64,000 nucleotides of DNA. Origin: Oceanicaulis sp. MMSF_3324. GTDB taxonomy: Bacteria > Pseudomonadota > Alphaproteobacteria > Caulobacterales > Maricaulaceae. Shown here in pieces: positions 16,949-26,163 of the stretch. Position 1 is the stretch's first letter. Each line of letters begins with the position of its first letter. The notes beneath the pieces were generated by a model. That model was not told where the DNA came from and did not search any database. It worked only from the letters and a program-made list of their open reading frames with translations. The stretch spans positions 37,113-101,112 of the forward strand of contig NZ_JASHIU010000012.1 in NCBI RefSeq assembly GCF_030733545.1, read 5' to 3'. Made by a program: the position numbers and the translations under genes.

Positions 16949-18192
16949 CCGCCTGTCTGGCGTTTGCGCATCACGAACAGGGCCAGCGCGATGACGTTGA
17001 ACATCGCCGCCATCACGAAGGGCGCACCGGGGAACACCAGCCCCGCCACCCCGTCTTCAAAGGCGAAAAAGAGCTGGGTGTAGATAAGCGGGCTGAGGAT
17101 CAGCACGATGGCGCCCAGCCCGGACAACCCGCCCTGCAACTCGCCCTGGGCGTCCTGCGGGGTGCGCTCGGTCATCACCTTCTGAAGCGCCGGTCCCTCC
17201 ATGCCCGTGAACAGCGCCGGCAGGAGCCACAGATAGAGCACCAGGGATGTCGGCGCGGTCGCTAGCCCGATCAGGGCCACCGCTTCCAGCGCAAACGCGA
17301 TCCAGATCACGCGCCGCTCGCCGATCCGCGGCATCAGGAAGGGCGTGACCACGGCCTGGCAGATCACGAACAGCACGCCATAGGCGGCGAGCGAGACGCC
17401 GATCTCGCCTTCGGTCCAATCGAATTTGGCGATGGCCACATAGGACCAGACCGCCGGGTACACAAAGCCCGCGAGCTGGGCGAGGAAATAGACCCAGACC
17501 AGCACCCCGAGCCCTTCGGCGCGGCGCAGGCGCATCAGGGTCGCGATGGGGTTCGAGCGCTTCCAGGAAAAGGAGCGGCGGTGTTCTCGCTTGAGCGATT
17601 CCGGCACCACGAACCAGCCATACAGCGCATTGACCCCGGCCAGCGCCGCCGCAGCGAAGAACGGCGCGCGCGGGGTCAGCTCGCCTAAAAGCCCGCCCAG
17701 CGCTGGTCCAAGCACAAACCCCGCTCCCATCGCCGCGCCCAGAAGTCCAAAGCGGCGCGCGCGCTCTTCAGGGGTGGAAATGTCGGCGATATAGGCGTTG
17801 GCCGTGGAATGGGTCGCGGCGAACACGCCCGACAGCATCCGCGCGATGAAGAACACGAACAGGGCGTGCGCGAGCCCCATCAACAGGAAGTCCACCATCA
17901 GGGCGGTCAGCGACAGCAGCAGCACCGGCCGCCGACCAAAGCGGTCCGACAAACCGCCGATGATCGGCGAGAAGACGAACTGCATCAGCGCGAAGACGAA
18001 GGTCGCAAGCCCGCCCCAGCGCGCCGCCTCCCCCACGCCGCCGCCGGTCAGATCCATCAGAAGACTGGGCAACACCGGAATGATCAGCGCAAAGCCCAGC
18101 GCATCAATCGCCACGGTGCCGGTAATGAACACGGTCGCGGCCGCGCGAGGGGCCGGCTTCACAGCGGATGGATCAGGCGAGTTCCGGGTCAT
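16945..18192 (-). CDS. MFS transporter, TetA/TCR-like drug:H+ antiporter family
   Basis: A 415-aa inner-membrane transporter with about 12 predicted spans. The first cytoplasmic loop carries the MFS signature GGLSDRFGRRPVLLL. The second span region TVAIDALGFALIIPVLPSLL and the loop-8 region RIGERRVIW are typical of the TetA-like TCR branch. Family members export drugs by proton antiport, but tetracycline resistance cannot be inferred from this sequence. The start is the ATG at 18192. It is convergent with gluQ, sharing CTAG. Confidence 0.9.
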   Translation of the reverse strand: MTRNSPDPSAVKPAPRAAATVFITGTVAIDALGFALIIPVLPSLLMDLTGGGVGEAARWGGLATFVFALMQFVFSPIIGGLSDRFGRRPVLLLSLTALMVDFLLMGLAHALFVFFIARMLSGVFAATHSTANAYIADISTPEERARRFGLLGAAMGAGFVLGPALGGLLGELTPRAPFFAAAALAGVNALYGWFVVPESLKREHRRSFSWKRSNPIATLMRLRRAEGLGVLVWVYFLAQLAGFVYPAVWSYVAIAKFDWTEGEIGVSLAAYGVLFVICQAVVTPFLMPRIGERRVIWIAFALEAVALIGLATAPTSLVLYLWLLPALFTGMEGPALQKVMTERTPQDAQGELQGGLSGLGAIVLILSPLIYTQLFFAFEDGVAGLVFPGAPFVMAAMFNVIALALFVMRKRQTGG

Positions 18193-18247
18193 GCCTGTCT
18201 ATGCGCAGACCTGGGAACAACCAGCAAGCCCGGATCTCTTGCGCGCC

Positions 18248-18664
18248 TTATTGCGTCCGCGTCACATACGGCATGGGCGCTGCGTTATAGAGTTCCGGTC
18301 CGCTGAAAAACCCGTCCATGACGCAGCGCGCCAGCACGCCTTCACCGACGGGGATATCCGGCCAGGGGTCACACCGGGTCTGGCGGTCACCGAGATCCCC
18401 GCCGCGCTCAAAAGTCAGTGTGATCGCACTGCCTTCACGCTCCCATCGCACGGGCGCGCCATTGGGGGCGCCGTCATCGCCCAGCTGTCCGGCGCCGGAC
18501 ATGGCGCCCCCTTCAGCCGGCTCAAAGACCAGAGGCAGCACATCAAGATCGACACCGACCGTGTAGCTTTTCCCGGCCGGGGTCATTACGTCGTCCTGCC
18601 CCAGGGCCGGACCCGCCAGGCACGTTGCGACCGCCACTGCGGCGGCAAGGGTAATGCACTTCAT
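18248..18664 (-). CDS. small secreted protein, member 1 of a five-member family
   Basis: A 138-aa protein with a clear signal peptide (MKCITLAAAVAVATCLAG, cleavage near ALGQ). The mature part is beta-rich. The C-terminal region holds the pattern CDPWPDIPVGEGVLARC and ends TRTQ, which recurs in four other genes at 23404-26163. Those genes share the C-x2-W-[PT]-x3-VG-[DE]-x5-7-C signature and a terminal R-x-[QE]. Two extra cysteines could form periplasmic disulfides. It lies 73 nt downstream of the M61-like peptidase gene. Function unknown. Confidence 0.82.
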   Translation of the reverse strand: MKCITLAAAVAVATCLAGPALGQDDVMTPAGKSYTVGVDLDVLPLVFEPAEGGAMSGAGQLGDDGAPNGAPVRWEREGSAITLTFERGGDLGDRQTRCDPWPDIPVGEGVLARCVMDGFFSGPELYNAAPMPYVTRTQ

Positions 18665-18737
18665 CAGGTCTCTCCCGCTATGTGTGTCCAGAGCCTGACC
18701 CCATGAGGTTAAGATATCGACCTGCGTCGGCTCGCCC

Positions 18738-20225
18738 CTACTGGCTCGCCGTGTAGAAGCCGCTCTCCGAATCAAGCGTCAGGTTCGGTGTGCGCACGCG
18801 ATCAGGCAGCTCCAGCGGACGCCCCTCCTCGACAAAGGCGCGCATCTCCGCCGCCAGGGTCGGGTCGGCCTGTTCCTCGATCCATTCGTAAACCCGCGAC
18901 ACGTCCGGGCGCTCTGCGCCGTTCTCGCGGGCTTCGCGCGACAGATCGCGCATCAGATCATCCAGGCCGACTGCCCCGTCCGTGCGGGCTTCCAGAGTTT
19001 CATTGAGCATGAGGGCGATCAGCTCGCCGCGCGTATAGCTCATCATGGCGCGCTCATCATTGACGGCCCAGAGTTCGGCCATCTCTTCATGGGTGAAGTC
19101 ACGATGATCCGCCTCGCGATAGGCGTTGATCGCCGCATTCAGGGTCTCAGCGTATTTGGCGTCGTCATAGAGCCCCGAACGCCAGGCCATCTCCCGCGCA
19201 TAGTAATTGGTGAAGCCTTCAACGAACCAGCGTGCGCCATGAGGGGCGTCGCCGTCTGCCAGAAAGAACAGGACGCCATTCCAGTTATGGAAGTACTCGT
19301 GCGCCACCACATCCTGAAGGCTGGGATGGATCCAGGCGCCGTCCGGCCCCAGTGACAGATCCGGGCTGAAATAGAGGGCAAAGGCATTGGTGATCGCGGT
19401 CCCGCCGAGCGCAAAGCCGTTCTCCACCACCTCGCCCGCCGCGCCATAGGCGATGAAATACCAGTCGCCGGCTTCCGCAGCGCCTTCAAACAGGGCGCGG
19501 GTTTCAACAAGCGCCGGCTCGATCAGCTCCAGAAGCGCGTCAGGCTCCTGCGGCGTTCCCGGCATGGGCAGGGCGCCCAGCTGCGCCCCGTCTTCCAGCG
19601 TATGGACCACACCTCCAGGACCCGCCGCAAACAGGCTTTCAGGCAAGCGCGTCTGGGTCAGCGTGACCGACAACGGACCCGCGCCGGGCCCGAACGGGGA
19701 AAAGGCCCGCCACCCCTGCGCCTCAATACCCGTCCATTGCGTGGAGAGCGTCAGGCTGCCCCCCTCCTCATGCACGATATGGGTGGGCAGGAAGACCGAA
19801 ATGCCGGTGTAGAAGGCGACGCCCTCAGCGCTGATAACGGGCTGGTACTGATCCACGTCAGACAGGGCGCCCGCGCCCTGATGCAGCTGATAGTGCAGCG
19901 TGATGCGATCAGACGGAGCGTGAGATACCGTGACGGTCAAAGCCTGCGGATCAAAGCGCGCTTCACACGTTTGAGAGCACACGACGTCGAAATCGGAGAA
20001 CCAGTCCGCTTCAGGAAAGGTGAATCCAAAATCGCGATCGAGATCGAGCACGCTCTCTCCCGACGCCGTCCCTGCAAAGCTGACCGCAACGCCTAAAGAT
20101 CCATCATTGGAGACATCAAACTCGAGCGCGAGATCCGCTTGGTCTGGCGACGGCGCAGCAACCGGGCTGCACGCCGTCATCATCCCCGCGGCGATCACCG
20201 CCGCAACCCTACCCCATACCATCAT
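18738..20225 (-). CDS. M61-like zinc metallopeptidase lipoprotein
   Basis: A predicted lipoprotein of about 495 aa. The N-terminus is hydrophobic and ends in a lipobox-like TAC-S near residue 19. The zinc site is HEYFHNWNG (HExxH with the following Asn/Trp seen in M61 glycyl aminopeptidases), and the third ligand is the Glu of ARWFVEGFTNYYA. The N-terminal 220 residues are beta-rich, as in M61/M1 enzymes. Start: ATG at 20225 or 20222, with a GGGGGG ribosome site; an ATG at 20237 would place that site inside the gene. It follows the S9 peptidase by 21 nt, so the two are probably one operon. Confidence 0.85.
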   Translation of the reverse strand: MMVWGRVAAVIAAGMMTACSPVAAPSPDQADLALEFDVSNDGSLGVAVSFAGTASGESVLDLDRDFGFTFPEADWFSDFDVVCSQTCEARFDPQALTVTVSHAPSDRITLHYQLHQGAGALSDVDQYQPVISAEGVAFYTGISVFLPTHIVHEEGGSLTLSTQWTGIEAQGWRAFSPFGPGAGPLSVTLTQTRLPESLFAAGPGGVVHTLEDGAQLGALPMPGTPQEPDALLELIEPALVETRALFEGAAEAGDWYFIAYGAAGEVVENGFALGGTAITNAFALYFSPDLSLGPDGAWIHPSLQDVVAHEYFHNWNGVLFFLADGDAPHGARWFVEGFTNYYAREMAWRSGLYDDAKYAETLNAAINAYREADHRDFTHEEMAELWAVNDERAMMSYTRGELIALMLNETLEARTDGAVGLDDLMRDLSREARENGAERPDVSRVYEWIEEQADPTLAAEMRAFVEEGRPLELPDRVRTPNLTLDSESGFYTASQ

Positions 20226-20246
20226 GTCGCCCCCCATCGGTTCGCC

Positions 20247-22223
20247 TTACTCGGCGGCCTCGACATCCAGAACATCTTCGAGGAATTCGGCCTGTCGACG
20301 ATAATAGAAGAGCTGGTTGGAGAGCTTGCGCCAGCCATGCCCTTCATCGGGAATGCGGATGAAATCCGCCCGGACGCCGTTCTCGCGCAGGGTGCGCACC
20401 ATCACCTCGGTTTCATAGATGTCGATGCGCGGATCCATGACGCCGTGGGAATACAGAACCGGCACATTGATCTGGTCCGCCTGACGGATCGGCGAATTCT
20501 CGGTGTAGTAATCGCGCCAGCGCTGTTCGGTGATGTCGCCGTATTCGATACGGTCAGACGCCTTGAGCGCCGGGGATGCAATCTCGAGCGCCGTCACCCA
20601 GTCCGCCACGCCATAAAGCGCCGCGCCCGCCGTGAAGTGCCCGGGGAAGTTCGCCAGCACCGCATTCACAGCATAACCGCCATAGGATCCGCCCACGACG
20701 GCGGCGCGGTCCGCGTCCACCCGACCGTCTTCTTCCAGCCAGTTGAGCATGTCCACGAGGTCGGCGATGGATTCAAGCCGATTCTCGCGATCATCGAGCG
20801 TCACATAGGTATGTCCGAACCCGGTCGAGCCGCGCACATTCGGTTCGAACACCGCCATGCCGCGATCCACATGGTACTGCACCACCGCATCAAAGGTCGG
20901 GCGGGACTGGGACGTCGGCCCGCCATGGACGAAGAACACCACCGGCGGCAGCCGGTCATCCGTGCGCGAGCTGTCGTCAGGCAGATACAGAAGACCTTGC
21001 AGCTCGACCCCGTCGCGCGCGGTGATCCGGACATCTTCGGGCCGCACCAGACGGTCCGCATCGAGCCCCGCCATGGAGGCGGAGAAGGTGTCGAACACCT
21101 CACCGGTCTGCATGTCCCAGAGCTGGAAACCGCCCGGCGTGCGCCAGCCGTTGACATTGATCAGCACCCGGCTGGACTGATCCGTGCAGCTGATGCCGTA
21201 CACGCCTTCGACCAGGTCAGGCGTTTCGATCGCCTCGCCGGTGCTCAAATCGCGGGCGTGGAGCCGGGAATAGCCCCCTTCATTGACGCTCCAGACCAGA
21301 TAGCGGTCATTGGCGCCGCACAGATCCACGCCCTCGATGTCATGTCCGACGCTTTCGATTACATCAAAGCTGTTGGTGAAGACGTCATAGCGCATCAGGG
21401 CGCTGTATTCGCGCTCCCGGTTGGAGACCAGGTAAAAGCCCGAGGAGTCATCGAGCCAGCTGACCGAGCCATGCGCGGCGCGGCGCTCTGGCGCTGAAAT
21501 CTGGGTGAAGGCGCCTGTCGCCAGGTTGAGAAGCCCCAGATCGTCGGAATCCTCGCCGCGGGACTGGCTGACGGTGACGAAGCGGCCATCGGGCGAGATC
21601 GCACCGGGATAGTTTGCGTAAGACCCCTCATAGACCATTGACCGCTCGCCGGTTTCCAGATCGGCGGTGTAGATGTCGAAGTCGAGATTGTTGCGCGCTG
21701 TGGAGGCGAAGACGATGGTCTGACCATCCGCGCCGAAATCGCCGAACACCCGGAAGGCGCCCTCTTCCGCCGGAAAAACCTGCTCTTCGCTCAGGCCATC
21801 TGCGGAGATCCGATAATAGGCTTCCTGCTCATTGCCGTCATTGTCGGCGCCATAGATCAGGCTGTCGCCATCGGGCGTCCAGCGAAAGAAGGTGATGCCA
21901 TTGCCATAGGTCAGACGGGTGGGCTGTCCGCCCTCTGCGTCCATGATCCAGAGCTGGGGTTCGCCGGTAATCGACCAGCGGAACGCGGCTTTGGACCCAT
22001 CGGGGGAAAGCTGTGCGCCGCCCGCCGCGCCATTGGCCGCCAGCAGGTAGCGTGCGATGTCCGCCGGATCTTCCCCGGCCAGGCCAATGCTGACCGCTTC
22101 ATCAGTGGGCGAAACCGCTTCCAGGCTCTCATCATAGCCCGACTGGCCGCCTGCCGTCTGGGCGAACGCCGAAGCGCCCATGAGCGTGGAGCCTGCAAGC
22201 AGGACTGATAGCAAATGTGTCAT
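20247..22223 (-). CDS. secreted S9-family prolyl oligopeptidase
   Basis: A 658-aa serine peptidase with a signal peptide (LLAGSTLMGASAFAQ). Residues 60-390 form WD/PD40-like propeller repeats (AFRWSITGEPQLWIMDAEGG, FFRWTPDGDSLIYGADNDG). The C-terminal alpha/beta hydrolase domain has the nucleophile GGSYGGYA, the acid in SHGVMDPRID, and the His in PDEGHGWRK. Family members cleave short peptides, mostly after proline or alanine, and this one should act in the periplasm or outside. It is upstream of the M61-like peptidase, which suggests joint peptide degradation. Confidence 0.94.
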   Translation of the reverse strand: MTHLLSVLLAGSTLMGASAFAQTAGGQSGYDESLEAVSPTDEAVSIGLAGEDPADIARYLLAANGAAGGAQLSPDGSKAAFRWSITGEPQLWIMDAEGGQPTRLTYGNGITFFRWTPDGDSLIYGADNDGNEQEAYYRISADGLSEEQVFPAEEGAFRVFGDFGADGQTIVFASTARNNLDFDIYTADLETGERSMVYEGSYANYPGAISPDGRFVTVSQSRGEDSDDLGLLNLATGAFTQISAPERRAAHGSVSWLDDSSGFYLVSNREREYSALMRYDVFTNSFDVIESVGHDIEGVDLCGANDRYLVWSVNEGGYSRLHARDLSTGEAIETPDLVEGVYGISCTDQSSRVLINVNGWRTPGGFQLWDMQTGEVFDTFSASMAGLDADRLVRPEDVRITARDGVELQGLLYLPDDSSRTDDRLPPVVFFVHGGPTSQSRPTFDAVVQYHVDRGMAVFEPNVRGSTGFGHTYVTLDDRENRLESIADLVDMLNWLEEDGRVDADRAAVVGGSYGGYAVNAVLANFPGHFTAGAALYGVADWVTALEIASPALKASDRIEYGDITEQRWRDYYTENSPIRQADQINVPVLYSHGVMDPRIDIYETEVMVRTLRENGVRADFIRIPDEGHGWRKLSNQLFYYRRQAEFLEDVLDVEAAE

Positions 22224-22303
22224 GGAAATCCCCGATCTTCGCGTCTGACCAGAAGTGTATGGCCAAATGCGAGGATCGGGAAGTTGTCCCCATATAACGC
22301 GCG

Positions 22304-23332
22304 CTAGAAGCCGTAGAGCAGCGACACGTCCAGCCGCGTATCGGTGGGTTCAAAGCCCGGCTCGGTCTCGAACTCATGCTCGATATGCAGACCGGTCTGA
22401 ACCGCCCAGTGTCCGAACAGCCGGTTGGTCAGCGTGAAGCGCTGATCCACCCGTGAGCCGCCTCCGCCATAGACTGTGGTCTTGGACTCAAACCGGCTGG
22501 TCTCGCTGATCTGGAAGGTGAAATCAGACGCCGCCTCGGCCACCCAGTCATTCAGGGTTACACCGCTGCCGGCCCGTTCGCGCCAGCGGTGACCGGCGCC
22601 GGCGCGCAGTTCCAGATTGACCCGCTCGCCGTCAATGGCATGCCAGACCCCGCCCGCCGTCGCGAAGGCGGATTGTTCATAGGCGCCGACCAGATCGCGT
22701 TCATAGGAACCACCGGCGTAATAGCCGAAGCCCGAATCCAGCGCCCGCGACACCCGGCTTTCGACCAGCCAGTTGTCCCGGCTCGTCCGGTCGCCGTTTT
22801 CGGTGAGGAAGTACTCAAACTGGTTATCCACGCGCCAGCCATGGGGCAGCTCCCGATCCAGTTCGAACGCGAACGAGAAGTCCACAAGGTCGGTATTGCC
22901 ATCCTCGACCTGGACGCCGGCGCGGATCTGCCCGGACCATGCCTCGCCCTGCAAGGCGCGGATCGGAGCGGCGAGCCATCCGCCCGACCCTTCGGGCGCA
23001 CCCGACAACGCCACCGGAGCGCCTCCGATGGAGCGCGGTTGAGTTTCGGGTTCCGGCTCGGGCTCAGGCTGCGGTTCGGGGTCCGGCAAAGGCCAGTCGC
23101 TCAGCGCGCTTGCGCGATCGGGCAGATGAGCCAGCACATCCGCATGAACCGCCGCGCGCCCGCCCTCGACCAGCACGGCGACCATATCGGCGGTTTCCAC
23201 AAAGCGCGCTTCATCAATGCCGCGCCGATCCGCTTCCGCGAGCAGATTGCGGTATTCAGGCGGAATGTCGGCAAGGGCAGGCGCGGTGAAAGCGGCCAGA
23301 GCAAGGGCCAGGGCGCTGGTGCGAAAGGTCAT
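22304..23332 (-). CDS. DUF481 family outer-membrane beta-barrel protein
   Basis: A 342-aa protein with a signal peptide (MTFRTSALALALAAFTAPALA). Residues 35-100 are a short helical region and a Pro-Glu linker ([12 protein letters not shown]). Residues 125-342 show the alternating strands of a DUF481 barrel (SGQIRAGVQVEDGNTD, FGYYAGGSYERD), finishing with the terminal aromatic expected of outer-membrane proteins (VSLLYGF). DUF481 proteins include the salt-induced YdiY type; function is unknown. It lies between the peptidase pair and the small secreted proteins, all on the same strand. Confidence 0.85.
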   Translation of the reverse strand: MTFRTSALALALAAFTAPALADIPPEYRNLLAEADRRGIDEARFVETADMVAVLVEGGRAAVHADVLAHLPDRASALSDWPLPDPEPQPEPEPEPETQPRSIGGAPVALSGAPEGSGGWLAAPIRALQGEAWSGQIRAGVQVEDGNTDLVDFSFAFELDRELPHGWRVDNQFEYFLTENGDRTSRDNWLVESRVSRALDSGFGYYAGGSYERDLVGAYEQSAFATAGGVWHAIDGERVNLELRAGAGHRWRERAGSGVTLNDWVAEAASDFTFQISETSRFESKTTVYGGGGSRVDQRFTLTNRLFGHWAVQTGLHIEHEFETEPGFEPTDTRLDVSLLYGF

Positions 23333-23403
23333 AAGTCATCCTGATCACGGCGGGTGATTAACCGTGTTTGTGACCTAGACGCCTTTAGATTTCGTTCAAC
23401 CGT

Positions 23404-23802
23404 CTATTGGATCCGCCCGAACCAGCCATCGGGCTCGTCTCCGGTCCACCAGCAGGGCAATTGGTCGTAATAGTCACCGACCTCAAGCGCAGGCCAGCGC
23501 TCACATCGCGCACTGTCGGTTCCCGGAGCCAGAAGCGGCAGGTCTTCGCCCGTAAGGGTCACAGCGCCATCGGGGTCCATCATCCACTGCCCTTCATTGC
23601 CCTGGGCGAAGGGCGGGTGCAGACCGTTGAAGCCCACATGAAACGAGCCATCCGCGTCAAAACTGACCCGGTAGCCTTCATCACCGCCCGGAGAGCCCAT
23701 CTGATAGACCTGACCCGCTGGCGAAGGGGCGTCCTCGGCTATGGCGACAGGCGCCGCAAGCACCATAAGGGCGGGCGCAAGGCTCAACAGGGCCAGCTTC
23801 AT
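23404..23802 (-). CDS. small secreted protein, member 2 of a five-member family
   Basis: A 132-aa protein with signal peptide MKLALLSLAPALMVLAAPVA, cleaved near AIAED. The mature part has an aromatic and glycine-rich beta region (YRVSFDADGSFHVGFNG). The C-terminal signature is CERWPALEVGDYYDQLPCWW, ending GRIQ. It begins 2 nt after the thioredoxin-like gene, so the two are probably co-translated. No known domain. The pair of cysteines in the signature is the only cysteine pair, which suggests one disulfide in the periplasm. Confidence 0.82.
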   Translation of the reverse strand: MKLALLSLAPALMVLAAPVAIAEDAPSPAGQVYQMGSPGGDEGYRVSFDADGSFHVGFNGLHPPFAQGNEGQWMMDPDGAVTLTGEDLPLLAPGTDSARCERWPALEVGDYYDQLPCWWTGDEPDGWFGRIQ

Positions 23803-23804
23803 GA

Positions 23805-24731
23805 TCAGTGTTCCTCGTGTCCGGCAGCATCACCCGCCATGGCGGCGCGCGTCTCTTCGATCTGGGCTTCAAACCGGGCGAGCAGATCGAACTCGATCTC
23901 GGCGACGCGTAAGATGACCGCATCGGTCAGATCATCTGACGGCGTCACGCCGAGCGCGTCCAGGTCGGCCCGGTCAGCAACAGCCAGGCCCTGCGCTTGC
24001 GCCTCCTGACCCGCCCCGTAGCGGGCAATGGAGCGGGCCATGCCTGTGGCATAGGCGTGCTGGCTTGCTGCGTGTTCGGCGCTGATCTCACCGTTTTCAC
24101 GCTGGCTGGCCAGCGTCTGCATGGCGGTCTGATAGGGCGGCCAGTTGGCAGCGACCGCGCTCAGATCGGCGCTGGCGACGGGCGCGCCATTCCAATCGAG
24201 CCCGCCATACCGGCTGAGATAGGCGGCGATATCCGAGGGCGCCGCGTTATAGGCGGTGCGCCAGTCATGGGCGGTGGCCCCGTTCAGGGCCGCCCCGTCT
24301 TCCTGCGCGATCACGACCGTCGGCGTGCCGAAACTAGCCGCGAGGCCAAAGCGTTGCAGCTGGTCCTGATTGCGGTGGCGCTGGCCCACATCGACACGAG
24401 CGAGGACGTAATGATCCGCGATCAGCGTCGAAAGCCGGTCATTCTCGTCCAGCGTTTCGGCCAGGCCCACGCTGTCATGGCACCAGTCTGCGCCAAAGAC
24501 GATAAGCGCCAGCTTGCCCTCGTCCTGCGCTTGCGCCAGCGCGGCGTCTATGACGGCAGCGGCGTCCGCGTCCTGAGGGTAAAATGTTGTGTCGTGGGCG
24601 TCTTGCGCCCGCGCCATGGCGCCCAGCAAAACCAGCAGAATCGCTGCAAGATAAAAGGCCGCTTTCAAGCTCAACCCGTATTCCGCCCCGTATGGTCGGT
24701 CATGGCCCTGACGGGCGTGAATGGCGCTCAT
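23805..24731 (-). CDS. thioredoxin-like secreted protein with a single active-site Cys
   Basis: A 308-aa exported or membrane-tethered protein: hydrophobic segment LKAAFYLAAILLVLLGA at about residues 22-38, then a thioredoxin fold at about 55-155. The usual WCxxC site is FGADWCHDS, with the second Cys replaced by Ser, so it cannot run a normal dithiol exchange. The same WCHDS form occurs in a known thioredoxin-like family of uncertain role. The cis-Pro loop is present (SFGTPTVVI). The last 100 residues are helical and unassigned. The ATG at 24731 lies next to the upstream stop. The ribosome site is weak. Confidence 0.8.
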   Translation of the reverse strand: MSAIHARQGHDRPYGAEYGLSLKAAFYLAAILLVLLGAMARAQDAHDTTFYPQDADAAAVIDAALAQAQDEGKLALIVFGADWCHDSVGLAETLDENDRLSTLIADHYVLARVDVGQRHRNQDQLQRFGLAASFGTPTVVIAQEDGAALNGATAHDWRTAYNAAPSDIAAYLSRYGGLDWNGAPVASADLSAVAANWPPYQTAMQTLASQRENGEISAEHAASQHAYATGMARSIARYGAGQEAQAQGLAVADRADLDALGVTPSDDLTDAVILRVAEIEFDLLARFEAQIEETRAAMAGDAAGHEEH

Positions 24732-24732
24732 C

Positions 24733-25134
24733 TTATTGTGTCCGTCTGACGCTATAGCTGTTTGCATCGACCCAGCAGACATCAGAGCGCACCTCGCCGA
24801 CCATCATTTCAGGCCAGGCGTTGCAATAGATGTCTTCGAAATAGACCGGCCTGACAGCTGATTCCACATCGAACTGAACCGAGTACTCCGTCAGAGTTAG
24901 AAGCGCCGACCCCGAAATATTATTCATGGAATCACGGGCCCCGCTGCACTCCATACTGCCCATCAGGATATCATCCGGCCCCGTCTCGTCCTCGAACCGG
25001 AGCACGCAATCAAGCCAGTTATCGATCTCGATAGTATAGCCGTGTCCGAGCGGATATTGAGGCGCGGCGTCTTCGGACGCATCAAGGCCCGCCAGGGCCA
25101 AACCGCTCACCAGGACAATGATGTTTGCAATCAT
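24733..25134 (-). CDS. small secreted protein, member 3 of a five-member family
   Basis: A 133-aa protein with a short hydrophobic leader (MIANIIVLVSGLALAGLDA). The mature chain has four cysteines: LDCVLRF, SMECSGA, and the signature CNAWPEMMVGEVRSDVCW; it ends VRRTQ. The two extra cysteines suggest a second disulfide compared with member 2. It lies directly upstream of the thioredoxin-like gene. No family known to me. Confidence 0.8.
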   Translation of the reverse strand: MIANIIVLVSGLALAGLDASEDAAPQYPLGHGYTIEIDNWLDCVLRFEDETGPDDILMGSMECSGARDSMNNISGSALLTLTEYSVQFDVESAVRPVYFEDIYCNAWPEMMVGEVRSDVCWVDANSYSVRRTQ

Positions 25135-25331
25135 GACTGTCTCCGCAATCTATTCAAAAAAGTCTGTCTTATGAGCTGCCCAATGGGCCTGACGCCCTAG
25201 CCAGCGATTAATAAGGGCGTCAAAGGCCGGATCGGATTTCATGATGCCCTGACCCTTCGATACAGCAGACACAGGCGCTTGAAAGCCAGCCAGTCGTCGC
25301 ACCCCTCGAAACGAGCGGGCCACACCCTGGT

Positions 25332-25745
25332 TTATTCAAGCCGTGAAATGGCCTGGACCGAGTCATCGCTGATCCAGCAAACCTCGGTCGCGCTGTCGCC
25401 GACCGCGATCGGAGTCCAGCTCTCGCATTCACTTGCAAAGAACTGCGAGGCCCCGCCATCTCCCTGGTACGCGCCATCCGCCACAAGGGAGTTGAAAATG
25501 ACCCACTGGCCCAGAACCGACCAGCGCGCCACACGGCCCGTGAGTCCCACAGTGGATGTGCAGGTGGCGTAGATCGAGCCTGCCCCCTCCCCTTCACCCA
25601 TGAAGTGGAACCGGCACAGCTCCCCGCCATACAGGGTCACCGCATAGCTCAGGCCATCAAGATCCGGCGCGGGGGCCTCCTGCGCCAGCGCAACAGCGGA
25701 CACAGACAGGCCGACAGCGGCGATCATCGTCACATAGCGTTTCAT
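25332..25745 (-). CDS. small secreted protein, member 4 of a five-member family
   Basis: A 137-aa protein with signal peptide MKRYVTMIAAVGLSVSAVA, cleaved near ALAQE. Cysteines occur in GELCRFHF, YATCTST, and the signature CESWTPIAVGDSATEVCW; it ends SRLE. The layout of the first cysteine pair matches member 3 (L-x-C near residue 40, then C about 15 later), so these two are probably the closest relatives. The ATG at 25745 lies 4 nt after the stop of member 5, so the pair is likely translationally coupled. Confidence 0.8.
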   Translation of the reverse strand: MKRYVTMIAAVGLSVSAVALAQEAPAPDLDGLSYAVTLYGGELCRFHFMGEGEGAGSIYATCTSTVGLTGRVARWSVLGQWVIFNSLVADGAYQGDGGASQFFASECESWTPIAVGDSATEVCWISDDSVQAISRLE

Positions 25746-25749
25746 GGCC

Positions 25750-26163
25750 CTACTCCACCCGCGTGGCGGAATCGAGCTCAAGGCCCGCGCCCGCGCCATG
25801 GCCCAGCCAGCACAGCGCGCCCGCATCCAGGGACTCGCCCACGGCATAGCCCGGCCAGTCGCCGCAAATATACGTCAGCTCGCCCTGATCGCCGGTATAG
25901 GTGAAGGTTATCTCGTCTTCGCCTGTGCGCACCCAGTTGCCCCAGCCCACGCCCGAGGGCGGCCAACTGATCCCGAAAATCTCGCTGGCGAGCGCCGCAT
26001 CAAGCTCCATCGAGCCATCGGCATGGATAGTCAGATAGCCGTCCATTCCCGCCGAAATGCGAAACCGGCCTTCAGGGTCAGCGGCGTGTGCGCTTGCGGT
26101 TGCGCCGAGGGAGAGAACGCTCGCGGCCAGACCGGCCGTCGCGGTTTTCAGGAATACTGTCAT
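25750..26163 (-). CDS. small secreted protein, member 5 of a five-member family
   Basis: A 137-aa protein with a long signal peptide (TAGLAASVLSLGATASAHAA). The mature part has GRFRISAGMDGYLTIHADG and TFTYTGDQGELTY, typical of a small beta sandwich or barrel. The signature is CGDWPGYAVGESLDAGALCW, with two residues more than the others between the cysteines; it ends TRVE. It is first in the minus-strand run 26163-23404 and is divergent from the HTH-membrane regulator at 26351. Confidence 0.8.
   Translation of the reverse strand: MTVFLKTATAGLAASVLSLGATASAHAADPEGRFRISAGMDGYLTIHADGSMELDAALASEIFGISWPPSGVGWGNWVRTGEDEITFTYTGDQGELTYICGDWPGYAVGESLDAGALCWLGHGAGAGLELDSATRVE

Noticed and set aside
25220..25630. 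136-codon open minus-strand frame overlapping small secreted protein member 4
   Set aside because: Wrong frame relative to the signal-peptide-bearing gene; Arg/Ser/Gly-rich and without a family.
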